A DNA stretch of 27,990 nt, taken from positions 1 to 27,990 of the forward strand of contig JAJJPM010000016.1 of the NCBI GenBank assembly GCA_032907525.1, in the 5' to 3' direction. The notes under the pieces were generated by a model. That model saw nothing but the letters and a program-made list of their open reading frames with translations, was not told the origin of the DNA and ran no database searches. This DNA comes from JAHJQQ01 sp032907525 (GTDB lineage: Bacteria; Pseudomonadota; Gammaproteobacteria; Thiohalobacterales; Thiohalobacteraceae). The translations under genes and the position numbers were made by a program. Positions within the stretch are counted from its first letter, which is position 1; each line of letters opens with the position of its first letter. This document shows positions 10,218 through 18,559 of this stretch, one piece after another.

Positions 10218-11163
10218 GCGACACCTTCGTCGCGCCGTCTTCCGCAGGCAGCGTGGTTTCCAGGATGCGCAGCACCAACGCATCGAAGTCGATGCCGGCC
10301 GCGCGCGCCGCCATCGGCACCAGACTGTGATCGGTCATGCCCGGCACGGTATTCACCTCGATCAGATACGGCCGGCCGGCGGAGTCGCACATGAAGTCGA
10401 CGCGCCCCCAGCCGCTGGCCGCGACCGCCTCGAATGCACGCAGCGCCAGCTCCCGGTGCGCGCGCTCCTCGTCCACGGGCAAGCCGCAGGGACAGTGGTA
10501 GCGCGTGTCGTCGGAGCGGTACTTTGCCTCGTAGTCGTAGAACGCACGCGGCGTCTCCAGGCGAATGAGCGGCAACACCTGTCCACCCAGGATCGAAGCG
10601 GTGTATTCGCGGCCGGTGATCCAGGCTTCGGCCAGCACCGCCCGATCGTATTTCGCCGCCAGCCGCCATGCGGCCTCCAGATCCTCGTACCGATCCACCT
10701 TGCTCATGCCGATGCTGGAGCCCTCGTGCGCCGGCTTGATCATCATCGGAAACCCGATCTCGGCCGCGGCGACCTCGAGATCTTCGGCGGATGCCAGCAC
10801 CCGGAAAGCCGGTGTCGGCAGCCCGCAGGACTGCCAGATCCGCTTGGTGCGGACCTTGTCCATGCCCAGCGCGGAACCCAGCACGCCGCTGCCGGTATAG
10901 GGCAGGCCCAGCGTCTCCAGGGCACCCTGCATCACGCCGTCCTCGCCGCCGCGGCCGTGCAGCACGATGAACACGCGCGCGAAGCCGCCACGGCGCAGGG
11001 TCTCCAGCACACTGCTGTCCACCACGTCCACGCCGTGGGCGTCCACGCCCTGGCGCAGCAAGGCCTCCAGCACGGCACGGCCGGATTTCAGCGACACCTC
11101 GCGCTCGGCCGACGTCCCGCCGAACAGCACCGCCACCTTGCCGAAATGCGCCGCGTCGCTCAT
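10207..11163 (-). CDS. ddl: Ddl, D-alanine-D-alanine ligase
   Basis: Ddl joins two D-alanines with ATP for use by MurF. The 318-residue product is an ATP-grasp enzyme. It opens with KVAVLFGGTSAEREVSL (9-25), has VFIVLHGRGGEDGVMQGALE for substrate binding, and MIKPAHEGSSIGMSKV in the central ATP-binding part. The metal and substrate loop is PYLIEVNTVPGMTDHSLVPMAARAAG. Its position between murB and ftsQ matches ddlB of enterics. The ATG at 11163 overlaps the murB stop as ATGA. The C-terminal TAA overlaps ftsQ by 11 nt. Confidence 0.98.
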   Translation of the reverse strand: MSDAAHFGKVAVLFGGTSAEREVSLKSGRAVLEALLRQGVDAHGVDVVDSSVLETLRRGGFARVFIVLHGRGGEDGVMQGALETLGLPYTGSGVLGSALGMDKVRTKRIWQSCGLPTPAFRVLASAEDLEVAAAEIGFPMMIKPAHEGSSIGMSKVDRYEDLEAAWRLAAKYDRAVLAEAWITGREYTASILGGQVLPLIRLETPRAFYDYEAKYRSDDTRYHCPCGLPVDEERAHRELALRAFEAVAASGWGRVDFMCDSAGRPYLIEVNTVPGMTDHSLVPMAARAAGIDFDALVLRILETTLPAEDGATKVSHGA

Positions 11164-12059
11164 ACCGAGACACCCACGATGCGCACTTCCGGGATCAGGC
11201 GCACGCCCTGCTCGCGCTCGACGGTGTCGCGCACGTGTTCGATCAGCGCCTCGATGTCCGCGGCGCGGGCGCCACCGGTGTTGACGATGAAGTTGGCGTG
11301 CTTATCGGACACGCAGGCCTTGCCGATGCACCGGCCTTTCAGGCCGCAGGCCTCGATGAGCCGCGCCGCATGGTCGCCGGGCGGATTGCGGAACACCGAG
11401 CCGCAGCTGGGCTGATTGGTCGGCTGGGTCGCACCACGGCGCTCCAGCAGTTCCTTGATACGCGCCTGGGCGGCCGCGCTGTCGCCCGGCGCGAACCGCA
11501 GGTGGGCGGCGACGAACCATTCTGCCGCCGGTCCGCGCACGTGCCGGTAGCCGATCTCGTAGTCCTCGGGCTTCCGCGTCCGCCGCTCGCCGCGACGGTC
11601 GATGGTCTCGACGGCGACGACGTACTGCCAGGTCTCGCCGCCGAAGGCGCCGGCGTTCATCGCCAGCGCGCCGCCCATGCTGCCGGGGATGCCGGCGAGG
11701 AATTCACCGCCGGTCAGGCCGTGCCGTGTCATGAAGCGCGCGACTTTGGCGCAGGACACGCCCGCCTCGGCGCGCAGCGTACGTCCGTCGAGCATGTGCA
11801 GCGCACCCATGCCGCCGAAGGTCGAGATGACCGTGCCGGGGAAGCCGCCGTCGCGGACCAGCAGGTTGCTGCCCAGCCCGATCCACAGCAACGGCTCGTC
11901 GGCCGGCAGACCGGCGAGAAAGTTCGCCAAGTCGTCGAGATCGGCCGGCGTGTAGAAGCGCCGCGCAGGACCGCCCGCGCGCCAGCTGGTGTGCCGGGCG
12001 AGCGGTTCGTCGTGCAGCAGTTCGCCGCGCTGCCGTGTGGTGTCCATGGCCGCCATCAT
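11160..12059 (-). CDS. murB: MurB, UDP-N-acetylenolpyruvoylglucosamine reductase (type II-like)
   Basis: MurB reduces enolpyruvyl-UDP-GlcNAc to UDP-MurNAc using FAD and NADPH. The product is 299 residues from the ATG at 12059, or 295 from 12047. FAD-binding motifs include SWRAGGPARRF, WIGLGSNLLVRDGGF and AGIPGSMGGALAMNAGAFGGE. The catalytic serine lies in PSCGSVFRNP, and SDKHANFIVNTGGA is near the end. The short length and the PSCGSVF form resemble type II MurB (as in Firmicutes) rather than the roughly 340-residue type I enzyme of E. coli. That assignment is from memory of the two types. The start at 12059 overlaps the stop of the 55-codon ORF (ATGATGG). Its stop overlaps ddl as ATGA. Confidence 0.95.
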   Translation of the reverse strand: MMAAMDTTRQRGELLHDEPLARHTSWRAGGPARRFYTPADLDDLANFLAGLPADEPLLWIGLGSNLLVRDGGFPGTVISTFGGMGALHMLDGRTLRAEAGVSCAKVARFMTRHGLTGGEFLAGIPGSMGGALAMNAGAFGGETWQYVVAVETIDRRGERRTRKPEDYEIGYRHVRGPAAEWFVAAHLRFAPGDSAAAQARIKELLERRGATQPTNQPSCGSVFRNPPGDHAARLIEACGLKGRCIGKACVSDKHANFIVNTGGARAADIEALIEHVRDTVEREQGVRLIPEVRIVGVSV

Positions 12060-12223
12060 CCCCGCGTCCGCTCCCGCCGGTGGCCCGAAGGCTTGCGCTT
12101 GCCTGCGGCGGGCGCCGCACCGGGAGCCTTGCGCATCGCCGGTGCCGAACCCCGCAGCCAGCTGCTGCACAGCGCCTCGCCGCAGCCCATGTGCAGGCGC
12201 AGATGAACGGGATGCTGATTCAT
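12056..12223 (-). CDS. 55-residue basic hypothetical protein between murC and murB
   Basis: I do not recognise this protein. The ORF fills the murC-murB gap exactly: its ATG overlaps the murC stop (ATGA, 12220-12223) and its TGA overlaps the murB start (ATGATG, 12056-12059). A perfect AGGAGG (minus strand, 12236-12231) lies 7 nt before the ATG. The product begins MNQHPVHLRLHMGCGEALC, with two cysteines at 14 and 19. It then becomes a Lys/Arg/Pro/Ala tail (RKAPGAAPAAGKRKP, then HRRERTRG). There are 11 basic and 2 acidic residues (net about +9) and no membrane segment or signal peptide. It may be a small nucleic-acid- or membrane-surface-binding protein, or just a coupling cistron that carries ribosomes from murC to murB. 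The ribosome site and both overlaps make translation likely; function is unknown. Confidence 0.6.
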   Translation of the reverse strand: MNQHPVHLRLHMGCGEALCSSWLRGSAPAMRKAPGAAPAAGKRKPSGHRRERTRG

Positions 12224-13677
12224 GGCCGGTCCTCCTCTTCCGCCTGCCACTGCATCGCCAGCTCGGCCGACGCCGCGCCGATGTCTCCGGCACCGGCCAT
12301 CAGCAGCACATCGCCGTCGGCCAGTACGCCGGGCAGCACCTCGGCCAGATCGGCCGCACTGTCCACGAACACCGGATCGACCTGGCCCCGCAAGCGGATC
12401 GCGCGGCTCAGGGCGCGACCGTCGGCCCCGGCGATCGGCGCCTCGCCCGCGGCATAAACCTCGGTCAGCACCAGCGCATCCGCCTCGGACAGTACCTGCG
12501 CGAAGTCCTCGAACAGGTCGCGGGTGCGGGTGTAGCGGTGCGGCTGGAACGCGACCACCAGCCGGCGCTCGGGCCAGCCGTTGCGTATGGCGTCGATCAC
12601 CGCGGCGACCTCGCGCGGATGGTGACCGTAGTCGTCTACGAGCAATACGCGTCCCGCGGGCAGCCGGCATTCGCCGTAGACCTGGAAACGCCGGCCGATG
12701 CCCGCGAAATTCGCCAGTGCGGACTGGATCGCGGCATCCGCGATATCGAGTTCGCCGGCGACCGCGATGGCCGCCAGGGCATTGAGCACGTTGTGCCGCC
12801 CCGGCAGATTCAGCGTGACGGGCAGCACCGTCTCCCGGTCCTTGCGGTGCAGATCGAAGTACATCCGCATGCCTTCCTGACGCAGCCCGCTGACCCACAG
12901 ATCGGCATTGGCGTCGGCGTCGATGGCATAGGTGCGCACCGGGCGCGTCACCTCCGGCAGAATCTGGCGCACGCCGGCGTCGTCGATGCACAGCACCGCC
13001 AGGCCGTAGAACGGGAGATGATGCAGAAATTCCACGAAGGTATTGCGCAGCCGCCCGAAGTCGCCGCCGTAGGTGGAAAGATGATCGGCGTCGATGTTGG
13101 TGACGACCGCGATCATGGGCTGCAGATAGAGGAAGGAGGCATCACTCTCGTCGGCCTCGGCCACCAGATAACGGCCCGCGCCCAGGCGCGCATGGCTGGC
13201 GGCGCTGTTCAACCGGCCGCCGATGACGAAGGTCGGATCCAGCCCGCCTTCGGCCAGCAGGCTCGCCACCAGGCTGGTGGTGGTCGTCTTGCCGTGCGTC
13301 CCTGCCACCGCCACGCCGTAGCGGAAGCGCATCAGTTCGGCCAGCATCTCCGCGCGCGGCACCACCGGGATGCGCAGCGCGCGCGCCGCGGCGACCTCCG
13401 GATTGCTGCTGTTGACCGCGCTGGAAACCACGACCACATCGCTGCCGGCGACGTGCCCGGCGCTGTGGCCGACGAAGATCGTGACGCCCAGCGACTCCAG
13501 CCGCCGGGTGACGCTGTTGGCGCGCAGATCGGAACCCTGCACCTCGTAGCCGAGATTGCGCAGCACTTCGGCGATGCCGCCCATGCCCGCGCCGCCGATG
13601 CCGACGAAATGCACGCGCCGCACGCGCCCCATCCCGCCGGGCTGTACCGTGATGTTCGACATGCTGGACTCGCTCAT
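12220..13677 (-). CDS. murC: MurC, UDP-N-acetylmuramate-L-alanine ligase
   Basis: MurC adds L-alanine to UDP-MurNAc, the first peptide step. The 485-residue product has the N-terminal UDP-binding loop HFVGIGGAGMGGIAEVL (23-39), the ATP loop GTHGKTTTT (126-134), and LVAEADESDASFL. Further family motifs are VTNIDADHLSTYGGD, NLPGRHNVLNALAA, LVDDYGHHPREV and AFQPHRYTRTRDL. The start at 13677 (MSESSMSNI) overlaps the murG stop as ATGA; the longer open frame upstream lies inside murG. The 3' end overlaps the 55-codon ORF. Length and motif order match E. coli MurC. Confidence 0.99.
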   Translation of the reverse strand: MSESSMSNITVQPGGMGRVRRVHFVGIGGAGMGGIAEVLRNLGYEVQGSDLRANSVTRRLESLGVTIFVGHSAGHVAGSDVVVVSSAVNSSNPEVAAARALRIPVVPRAEMLAELMRFRYGVAVAGTHGKTTTTSLVASLLAEGGLDPTFVIGGRLNSAASHARLGAGRYLVAEADESDASFLYLQPMIAVVTNIDADHLSTYGGDFGRLRNTFVEFLHHLPFYGLAVLCIDDAGVRQILPEVTRPVRTYAIDADANADLWVSGLRQEGMRMYFDLHRKDRETVLPVTLNLPGRHNVLNALAAIAVAGELDIADAAIQSALANFAGIGRRFQVYGECRLPAGRVLLVDDYGHHPREVAAVIDAIRNGWPERRLVVAFQPHRYTRTRDLFEDFAQVLSEADALVLTEVYAAGEAPIAGADGRALSRAIRLRGQVDPVFVDSAADLAEVLPGVLADGDVLLMAGAGDIGAASAELAMQWQAEEEDRP

Positions 13678-14801
13678 GCGGGGGCACCTCCCGTCCGCGC
13701 ATCCAGACCGGCCAGCCGCAGGCATTCCTGCGCGACCACGCGTGCCGCATCCGGTCGCGCCAGGGCCCGCGCGGCGGCCGCCATCCGCAGCCGGCGTCCG
13801 GGATCGCGCGCGAAACCTTCGATCACCCCGGCGAGCGCCGCGGCCTCGAGCTCGGGCTGCGGGATCAGCAGCGCCGCGCCGGCATCCACCAGGTAGCGGG
13901 CGTTGCCGGTCTGGTGATCGTCGACGGCATGCGGATAGGGCACCAGGATGGAGGCCACGCCGACGGCGGTGAGCTCGGCGATGGTGAGCGCGCCTGCGCG
14001 GCATACCACCAGATCCGCCCAGGCGTAGGCTTCCGCCATGTCTTCGATGAAGGGCACGACGTCGGCCTCGATGCCGGCCCGTGCATACGACTCGCGCGCG
14101 GCATCCAGATTGCGCGTCCCGGCCTGATGGCGGACCTGGGGCCGCTGCGCCCCGTCGATGCGCGCGAGCGCCTGCGGCAGCATGTCGTTCAGCGCCTGCG
14201 CGCCCAGGCTGCCACCGAGCACCAGCAGCCGCATGGGCCCTTCGCGCCCGGCGAAGCGTTCGGCGGGCGGCGCGACCCGGGTAATGGCGCCGCGCACGGG
14301 ATTGCCCGTGTGCAGCGGCCGCAGGCGTGCGGGCAGGCTACCCGGGAATGCCTCCATCACGCGCGCCGCCAGCGGCGCCAGCAGGCGGTTGGTCAAACCG
14401 GCGACGGAGTTCTGTTCGTGGATGAGCAGCGGGCGGCGCAGCAGCCAGGCCATGAATCCGCCCGGCCCGGTCACGAAGCCGCCCATGCCGAGCACCGCGC
14501 GCGGCCGCAGCCGGCGCAGCACGCTGCCCGCCTGCAGCAGCGCGCCGAGCAGCATGAACGGCGCCGTCAACGTGCGCAGGAAGCCCTTGCCGCGCAGGCC
14601 GCGGACCCGCACCCAGGCCATCGGCAGTCCGGCCGCCGGCACCACGCGCGCCTCCAGGCCGGCCTGTGTACCCAGCCACACCACCGCATGACCGGCGTTG
14701 CGCAGTTCCTCGGCGACGGCGAGCGCGGGGAACACATGCCCGCCGGTGCCGCCCGCCATGATCAGGATGGCGTCGCTGGGCCAGGTGTCGGCGGCGGTCA
14801 T
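13674..14801 (-). CDS. murG: MurG, lipid II-forming GlcNAc transferase
   Basis: MurG transfers GlcNAc from UDP-GlcNAc to lipid I on the inner face of the membrane, giving lipid II. The 375-residue product is a GT-B glycosyltransferase. It has the first G loop MAGGTGGHVFPALAVAEEL (13-31), HEQNSVAGLTNRLLAPLA, the second G loop VLGGSLGAQALND, and ADLVVCRAGALTIAEL with PYPHAVDDHQTGNARYL for donor binding. The start at 14801 (MTAADTWPSDAILIM) has GAGGAAGG before it and overlaps the ftsW stop as ATGA. The in-frame extension to 14912 lies inside ftsW. It is complete and typical. Confidence 0.98.
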   Translation of the reverse strand: MTAADTWPSDAILIMAGGTGGHVFPALAVAEELRNAGHAVVWLGTQAGLEARVVPAAGLPMAWVRVRGLRGKGFLRTLTAPFMLLGALLQAGSVLRRLRPRAVLGMGGFVTGPGGFMAWLLRRPLLIHEQNSVAGLTNRLLAPLAARVMEAFPGSLPARLRPLHTGNPVRGAITRVAPPAERFAGREGPMRLLVLGGSLGAQALNDMLPQALARIDGAQRPQVRHQAGTRNLDAARESYARAGIEADVVPFIEDMAEAYAWADLVVCRAGALTIAELTAVGVASILVPYPHAVDDHQTGNARYLVDAGAALLIPQPELEAAALAGVIEGFARDPGRRLRMAAAARALARPDAARVVAQECLRLAGLDARTGGAPA

Positions 14802-16012
14802 GCCTTCCTCCCGGGCGTGCGCCGCTGCGGCAGCGGCGTATTCGCCGGCAATGTGTGCACGGAACAGCGTGTCTCGTAGTCGATACGCAGCAGCAGACCG
14901 ATGGCGATGCACATCACCACCAGGCTGCTGCCGCCGTAGCTCAGCAACGGCAGGGTCAGCCCCTTGGTCGGCAACAGGCCCATGTTCACGCCGATATTGA
15001 TCGTGCTCTGCAGAGCCAGCCAGGTGCCGATTCCATAGGCGAGATAACCGGAGAACAGATCGCCCGCCTTATGCGCCACGCTGCCGATGGCGAAGGCGCG
15101 CCACACCAGGAAGGCATACAGCGCCATCAGCAGCACCGTGCCGACCAGCCCGAATTCCTCGGCGAACACGGCGAAGACGAAATCAGTGTGCGCCTCCGGC
15201 AGATAGAAGAGCTTCTGAACCCCGCCGCCCAGTCCGACACCGAACCAGTGGCCGCGACCGATGGCGATCAGCGACTGTGTCAGCTGGAAACCGCTGTCGA
15301 AAGGATCCTTCCAGGGGTCGATGAACGTGGTCAGGCGTGCCATGCGATAGGGCGAGGAGACCGCGAGGACAGCCAGCGCCAGACCGGCACCACCGATGAG
15401 CGTACCGAACTGCCACCAGCGCACGCCGGCGAGGAACATCATCGCCAACGCCGTGGCGAACAGCACGACCGTGGCGCCGAAATCCGGCTCCGCCAGCAGC
15501 AGCGCCGCCGCGATGATCAGGACGGCCATCGGCTTGACGAAGCCGCTGACCTTGCTGCGCACCTCCTCGCCGTGGCGCACCAGATAGCCGGCGAGATAGA
15601 TGAACAGCAGCAGCTTGGCCGGCTCCGAGACCTGGAGATTGACCGGGCCGAGCGAGATCCAGCGCGTCGCACCATTGACCGTGTTGCCGACGCCCGGCAC
15701 GAGCACCACCGCCAGCAGGCCCAGCGCCAGCAGCAGCACCGGCACGCCGGCACGGGCCCAGTGCGCCATGCGGACGCCGAACACCAGCACGGCTGCGCCG
15801 ATGCCGGCGGCCAGATAGACCGCCTGGCGCAGACCGTAATAGAACGGCTGGCCGAACTGCCGGTCGGCGATGCTGACGGAGGCCGAGGTCACCATGATCA
15901 GACCGATCGCGAGCAGGCACAGCACGACGCCCAGCAGCTGGTAGTCCAGCCGCGGACAGCGCAACCCGCCGGCGCGCGGCAATCGTGCCTGGACGGAAGC
16001 CGCGACGCTCAT
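14798..16012 (-). CDS. ftsW: FtsW, SEDS-family septal peptidoglycan polymerase
   Basis: FtsW polymerises lipid II into glycan strands at the septum with FtsI. The 404-residue product is almost wholly membrane, with about ten hydrophobic segments starting at LDYQLLGVVLCLLAIGLIMVTSASV. SEDS-family marks include the loop GLGGGVQKLFYLPEAHTDFVFAVFAEEFG, which carries the conserved acidic residue after EAHT, and the final LPLLSYGGSSLVVMCIAIGLLLRI. The start at 16012 (MSVAASVQARLPRAGG) overlaps the murD stop as ATGA. Its place between murD and murG favours FtsW over RodA. The short basic N- and C-termini should be cytoplasmic. Confidence 0.98.
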   Translation of the reverse strand: MSVAASVQARLPRAGGLRCPRLDYQLLGVVLCLLAIGLIMVTSASVSIADRQFGQPFYYGLRQAVYLAAGIGAAVLVFGVRMAHWARAGVPVLLLALGLLAVVLVPGVGNTVNGATRWISLGPVNLQVSEPAKLLLFIYLAGYLVRHGEEVRSKVSGFVKPMAVLIIAAALLLAEPDFGATVVLFATALAMMFLAGVRWWQFGTLIGGAGLALAVLAVSSPYRMARLTTFIDPWKDPFDSGFQLTQSLIAIGRGHWFGVGLGGGVQKLFYLPEAHTDFVFAVFAEEFGLVGTVLLMALYAFLVWRAFAIGSVAHKAGDLFSGYLAYGIGTWLALQSTINIGVNMGLLPTKGLTLPLLSYGGSSLVVMCIAIGLLLRIDYETRCSVHTLPANTPLPQRRTPGRKA

Positions 16013-17376
16013 CCGACCAGCCTCCGCACGAGGTCCATGAACACTTCCCCGCGGTGATCGTAGCCCTTGAACATGTCGAAGCTCGCGCACGCCGGCGACA
16101 GCAGCACGGCATCGCCGGGCTGCGCCAGTTCGGCCGCGCGCCGCACCGCGGCCTCCATGCCGTCTGCGCGTACGACGGTGGTGATGCCCTCGAGCGCGGA
16201 CTCCAGAAGCGGTGCGTCCTCGCCGATGAGCACGGCCGCCCGCAGTCGATCGCGCAGCGGTTCGCGCAGCAGCCGGAAATCCGCGCCCTTCCCCTGACCG
16301 CCGGCGATCAGCACCACCGGCCGGTCCATGCCCTGCACCGCCGCCACGGTGGCCCCGATGTTGGTGCCCTTGGAATCGTTGTACCAGGTCACGCCACCGG
16401 ACTCGGCCACCCACTGGGTGCGATGCGGCAGGCCGCCGAAGGTGCGCAGCGTCCGGAACATGGCCTCGCGGTCGAGACCGGCGGCATCGCCCAGCGCGAG
16501 TGCCGCCAGCGCGTTGCTCAGGTTGTGCCGGCCGGCCATGCGGATCTCGGCCGCCGGCAGCAGCCGCTCCTCGCCGCGCATCAGCCACACCGCACCATCC
16601 ACCTCTCCCACGCCGTAGTCGCCGGCGACCGGCGTCCTCAGACCGAAGCCGACGCTGGGCCGGCCGGGGTCGGCGAGCCGCGCGGCATAGGGATCGTCCC
16701 GGTTGACGATCTGCACACGTGCATTGCGGTAGATGCGCTGCTTGGCCTTGGCGTACTCGTCCAGTCCGCTGTAGCGGTCCATGTGATCCGGGCTGATGTT
16801 GAGTACCACCGCCGCCTGCGCCGCCAGCGTGAAGGTCGATTCGAGCTGGAAGCTGGACAGCTCCAGCACGTAAACATCCGGCTCCGGGCCGGCCGGATCG
16901 AGCAGATCGAGCGCCGGCGTGCCGAGATTGCCGCCGACCCTGGCGCGGCGTCCGTCGGCGCGCGCCATCTCGCCGACCAGTGTGGTGACCGTGCTCTTGC
17001 CGTTGGAGCCGGTGATGGCGATGACCGGCGCCCGCGCGACGCGAGCGAACAGTTCGATGTCGCCGATGACTTCGACGCCGCGGGCACGCGCCTCGCTGAT
17101 CAGCGGGTGCTTCAGCGACACGCCCGGGCTGACGACGATCTGCTCCGCATGCGCGAACGCCTCCGGCTCGAAGCGGCCCAGAAAGAGCGCGACATCGGGC
17201 AGTTCGTCCTGCACTGCGGCCAGGCCGGGCGGGGTCGGGCGGTCATCGGTGACGGCCACCTGCTCGCCGGCGGCCGACAGATAGCGGGCGCACGACAAGC
17301 CGGTCTTGCCGAGACCGACCACCAACACCTTTTTGGGCGCCTGCGCGTCTGCCGTCATGGGTGCAATCGCCGTCAT
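16009..17376 (-). CDS. murD: MurD, UDP-MurNAc-L-alanine-D-glutamate ligase
   Basis: MurD adds D-glutamate to UDP-MurNAc-L-Ala. The 455-residue product has the N-terminal loop VLVVGLGKTGLSCARYL (17-33), the ATP loop GSNGKST (123-129), NISPDHMDRYSGLDEYAKAK, MAGRHNLSNALAAL, and the C-terminal YNDSKGTNIGATVAAVQG and LLSPACASFDMFKGYDHRGE. The ATG at 17376 is used; a second in-frame ATG at 17358 (MTADAQAPKK) is nearer the usual N-terminus and could be the true start. Neither has a well-spaced ribosome site (GGAG sits only 2 nt before the first). Translation may therefore depend on ribosomes arriving from the 24-codon ORF upstream. The stop overlaps ftsW as ATGA. Confidence 0.98.
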   Translation of the reverse strand: MTAIAPMTADAQAPKKVLVVGLGKTGLSCARYLSAAGEQVAVTDDRPTPPGLAAVQDELPDVALFLGRFEPEAFAHAEQIVVSPGVSLKHPLISEARARGVEVIGDIELFARVARAPVIAITGSNGKSTVTTLVGEMARADGRRARVGGNLGTPALDLLDPAGPEPDVYVLELSSFQLESTFTLAAQAAVVLNISPDHMDRYSGLDEYAKAKQRIYRNARVQIVNRDDPYAARLADPGRPSVGFGLRTPVAGDYGVGEVDGAVWLMRGEERLLPAAEIRMAGRHNLSNALAALALGDAAGLDREAMFRTLRTFGGLPHRTQWVAESGGVTWYNDSKGTNIGATVAAVQGMDRPVVLIAGGQGKGADFRLLREPLRDRLRAAVLIGEDAPLLESALEGITTVVRADGMEAAVRRAAELAQPGDAVLLSPACASFDMFKGYDHRGEVFMDLVRRLVG

Positions 17377-17389
17377 GGCTCCAGTCGCA

Positions 17390-17464
17390 TCAGAAAACCA
17401 GCCACAGCATCGACATCACGAAAAAGGTGAGCCCGACGAGCGTCATCTGGGAACGGACATTCAT
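17390..17464 (-). CDS. 24-residue single-span membrane microprotein between mraY and murD
   Basis: I do not recognise this peptide. It begins MNVRSQMTLVG and continues as a hydrophobic segment ending WLVF, so residues about 8-24 could form one short membrane span. The only charged residue is Arg4, on the likely cytoplasmic side. The ribosome site is perfect: TGAGGAGG overlaps the mraY stop, and AGGAGG (minus strand, 17477-17472) is 7 nt before the ATG. This is the same sequence and spacing as at the 55-codon ORF. It lies 12 nt after mraY and 13 nt before murD. A five-codon frame (MRLEP) links its stop to the murD start through TGATG and ATGA. It could be a partner of MraY or FtsW, or a leader peptide that feeds ribosomes to murD. 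Confidence 0.55.
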   Translation of the reverse strand: MNVRSQMTLVGLTFFVMSMLWLVF

Positions 17465-17476
17465 CCTGGCACCTCC

Positions 17477-18559
17477 TCAGCGAATCTTCAGTGTCGCCAA
17501 CCCGATCAGAACCAGGATGACGGTGACGATCCAGAAACGCACGATGACGCGCGGTTCCGGCCAGCCCTTGAGTTCGAAGTGATGATGCAGCGGCGCCATC
17601 CGGAAGATACGGCGGCCGGTGAGCTTGAATGACGCCACCTGCAGGATCACCGATACGGTCTCCATCACGAACACGCCGGCCATCACCAGGAACACCAGTT
17701 CCTGCCGTACCAGCACCGCGACCAGCCCCAGCGCCGCGCCCAGCGCGAGTGCGCCGACGTCGCCCATGAAGACCTGGGCGGGGTAGGCGTTGAACCAGAG
17801 GAATCCCAGCCCGGCGCCCATCAGCGCACCGCAGAACACCACCACTTCGCCAGCCTCGCGGATGTGCGGAATGCCCAGATAGGTCGCGAACTTGAAATTG
17901 CCGGTGGCATAAGCGAACACCGCGAGTGCGCCGGCGATCATCACCGTGGGCAGGATCGCCAGCCCGTCGAGGCCGTCGGTGAGATTCACCGCATTGCTGG
18001 AGCCGACGATGACGAAATAGGTCAGCAGCACATAGCCGATGCCGAGTTCGACGGCGACGTCCTTGAAGAAGGGCACCAGCAACTGCGTCTCCGCCGGCGA
18101 CTGCGCGGTGGCGTACAGAAAACCGCCGACGGCCAGCGCGATCACGGACTGCCAGAAGTACTTCCAGCGCGCGGCCAGTCCTTTCGAATTGCGCAGCACC
18201 AGCTTCTTGTAGTCGTCCACCCAGCCGATCACGCCGAACAGCAGCGTGACGACGAGCACCATCCAGACGTAGCGGTTGCTCAGATCCGACCACAGCAGCG
18301 TCGCGACCGTGATCGCCACCAGGATGAGCGCGCCTCCCATGGTCGGCGTTCCGGCCTTGCTCAGATGAGTCTGCGGGCCGTCGGTGCGCACCTGCTGGCC
18401 GATCTGGTACTGACTGAGCCAGCCGATCATCGCCGGCCCGACCACGAAGGAGATGATCAGCGCGGTGAGCACGCCCAGGATGGCGCGCAGCGTCAGGTAC
18501 TGGAAGACGTTGAAGCCGGTGTGGTACTGGCTCAGATAGTCGGTGAGCAGCAGGAGCAT
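17477..18559 (-). CDS. mraY: MraY, phospho-MurNAc-pentapeptide transferase
   Basis: MraY moves phospho-MurNAc-pentapeptide onto undecaprenyl phosphate, giving lipid I in the inner membrane. The 360-residue product has the expected ten membrane segments. The catalytic motifs are GWVDDYKKLVLRNSKGL, NLTDGLDGLA, FMGDVGALALGAALG, and the histidine loop PLHHHFELKGWPEPRVIVRFW near the C-terminus. Length equals E. coli MraY. The ATG at 18559 shares one base with the murF stop (TGATG). Its own TGA is part of the ribosome site for the following 24-codon ORF. Confidence 0.99.
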   Translation of the reverse strand: MLLLLTDYLSQYHTGFNVFQYLTLRAILGVLTALIISFVVGPAMIGWLSQYQIGQQVRTDGPQTHLSKAGTPTMGGALILVAITVATLLWSDLSNRYVWMVLVVTLLFGVIGWVDDYKKLVLRNSKGLAARWKYFWQSVIALAVGGFLYATAQSPAETQLLVPFFKDVAVELGIGYVLLTYFVIVGSSNAVNLTDGLDGLAILPTVMIAGALAVFAYATGNFKFATYLGIPHIREAGEVVVFCGALMGAGLGFLWFNAYPAQVFMGDVGALALGAALGLVAVLVRQELVFLVMAGVFVMETVSVILQVASFKLTGRRIFRMAPLHHHFELKGWPEPRVIVRFWIVTVILVLIGLATLKIR

